Of a stretch of 5,949 nucleotides of DNA, positions 5,400-5,949 are shown one piece after another. Location of the stretch: positions 1 to 5,949 of the forward strand of contig SDNV01000154.1 of the NCBI GenBank assembly GCA_004524515.1, in the 5' to 3' direction. Below the pieces are notes generated by a model. It was not told the origin of the DNA. It saw only the letters and a list, made by a program, of their open reading frames with translations, and did not search any database. The position numbers and the translations under genes are program-made. Position 1 is the stretch's first letter. Every line of letters starts with the position of its first letter. The DNA is from Promethearchaeota archaeon. GTDB taxonomy: Archaea > Asgardarchaeota > Lokiarchaeia > Sigynarchaeales > SOKP01.

Positions 5400-5949
5400 A
5401 TGACAGAAGAAGTAGTTTACATTGCGAATGTAGAGCCCGATATTTATCGAAAATTACAACAACATCTTGATACTCTACCGATAGGATTCCCAGCCACTAC
5501 ATCGGGAGTAGAAATTAAGATACTAAAATTTTTATTCACACCAGAAGAAGCCTTAATTGGAATTAACATGCGTTTCATCCCAGAACCACCAATAAAAATC
5601 TTTAGAAGAGTGAAAAAATATGGTATTTCTCTTGAACAAGTAGAAATAGTGCTCAAGAGAATGTATAAGAAAGGTTCAATTAATGTAACAAGAATTCAAA
5701 AGGAAGATAAAGAAATTTTTCATTACCACAATGCATTTTTAGCTGTAGGAATGTATGAATACCAGTTACACCGTATGACCCCAGAGTTCTATCAAAATTT
5801 TGAATTGTATATGGATGAAGCGTTTAGAGACGAAGTCGCAAGTACCAAAATTAACCAATTGCGAACAATACCCGTTGAAGAAAGTATCACACCAGAGCAT
5901 AATATTGCATCCCATGATGAATTAAAAGGATTACTTGATCGAGCAGAAA
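5400..5949 (+). CDS. N-terminal part of a winged-helix/4Fe-4S ferredoxin-domain protein (3' end outside window)
   Basis: An open frame of 183 complete codons runs from ATG 5400 to the right edge without a stop. An in-frame TGA at 5385 rules out an earlier start. The protein begins MTEEVVYIANVEPDIYRKLQ and continues with LPIGFPATTSGVEIKILKFLFTPEEA (about 26-51), an EPP segment, and a winged-helix-like region SLEQVEIVLKRMYKKGSINV (76-95). Then come AFLAVGMYEYQLHRMTPEFY (about 112-131) and LRTIPVEESITPEHNI. I recognise this order from a widespread anaerobe family in which an N-terminal winged helix precedes Cys-rich 4Fe-4S ferredoxin motifs. Those cysteines would lie beyond the window, and none of the visible 183 residues is Cys. 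The role is probably electron transfer or redox sensing linked to anaerobic metabolism, which is inference. No Shine-Dalgarno sequence is present, so translation is probably leaderless. Confidence 0.7.
   Translation, partial: MTEEVVYIANVEPDIYRKLQQHLDTLPIGFPATTSGVEIKILKFLFTPEEALIGINMRFIPEPPIKIFRRVKKYGISLEQVEIVLKRMYKKGSINVTRIQKEDKEIFHYHNAFLAVGMYEYQLHRMTPEFYQNFELYMDEAFRDEVASTKINQLRTIPVEESITPEHNIASHDELKGLLDRAE

Noticed and set aside
5444..5656. Minus-strand open frame opposite the right-edge gene
   Set aside because: It overlaps a + strand frame that stays open for 183 codons and has family-like sequence. The antisense translation shows no motif.

Overview
The window reads as archaeal, most likely from a low-GC Asgard (Lokiarchaeia-like) genome. 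This is inference. The evidence is AT-rich DNA, archaeal TATA-like boxes about 25-50 nt upstream of several starts, an oligo-T stop signal, an apparently leaderless gene, and a 790-residue protein built from eukaryote-like modules. All convincing genes lie on the + strand. No RNA gene, CRISPR array, transposon or origin is visible, and no gap between genes exceeds about 150 nt.

Layout: (1) positions 2-196 hold the C-terminal end of a membrane-anchored protein. (2) After 10 nt comes a GT87-type polytopic glycosyltransferase (207-1499), probably co-transcribed with it. (3) A six-helix membrane protein (1584-2291) carries two symmetric Pro-Cys-x-x-Glu motifs of the DsbD/CcdA or UreH/NicO type. 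(4) A 151-nt spacer has an 11-A run, a dyad and a clear TATA box. (5) The 790-residue protein (2443-4815) combines B-box/AN1-like and ribbon zinc sites, about five tandem winged helices resembling the UFM1-ligase subunits UFL1 and DDRGK1, an Ig-like beta-sandwich, an alpha/beta domain reminiscent of the gamma-COP/adaptin appendage platform, and a helical tail. (6) A terminator, promoter and ribosome binding site precede a NikR-like ribbon-helix-helix regulator (4889-5302) that lacks the nickel ligands. (7) From 5400 to the window edge runs the N-terminal part of a protein that I recognise as a winged-helix plus 4Fe-4S ferredoxin-domain family.

The genes do not form one obvious pathway. Genes 1-2 suggest surface glycosylation or envelope work. 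Gene 3 could move electrons or metal across the membrane. Genes 4 to 6 appear to be separate transcription units, each with its own promoter-like sequence. The most interesting object is the 790-residue protein. Its parts are those of eukaryotic ubiquitin-like ligation and vesicle-coat machinery, joined in one archaeal polypeptide. That reading rests on remembered motif similarity and needs profile searches.
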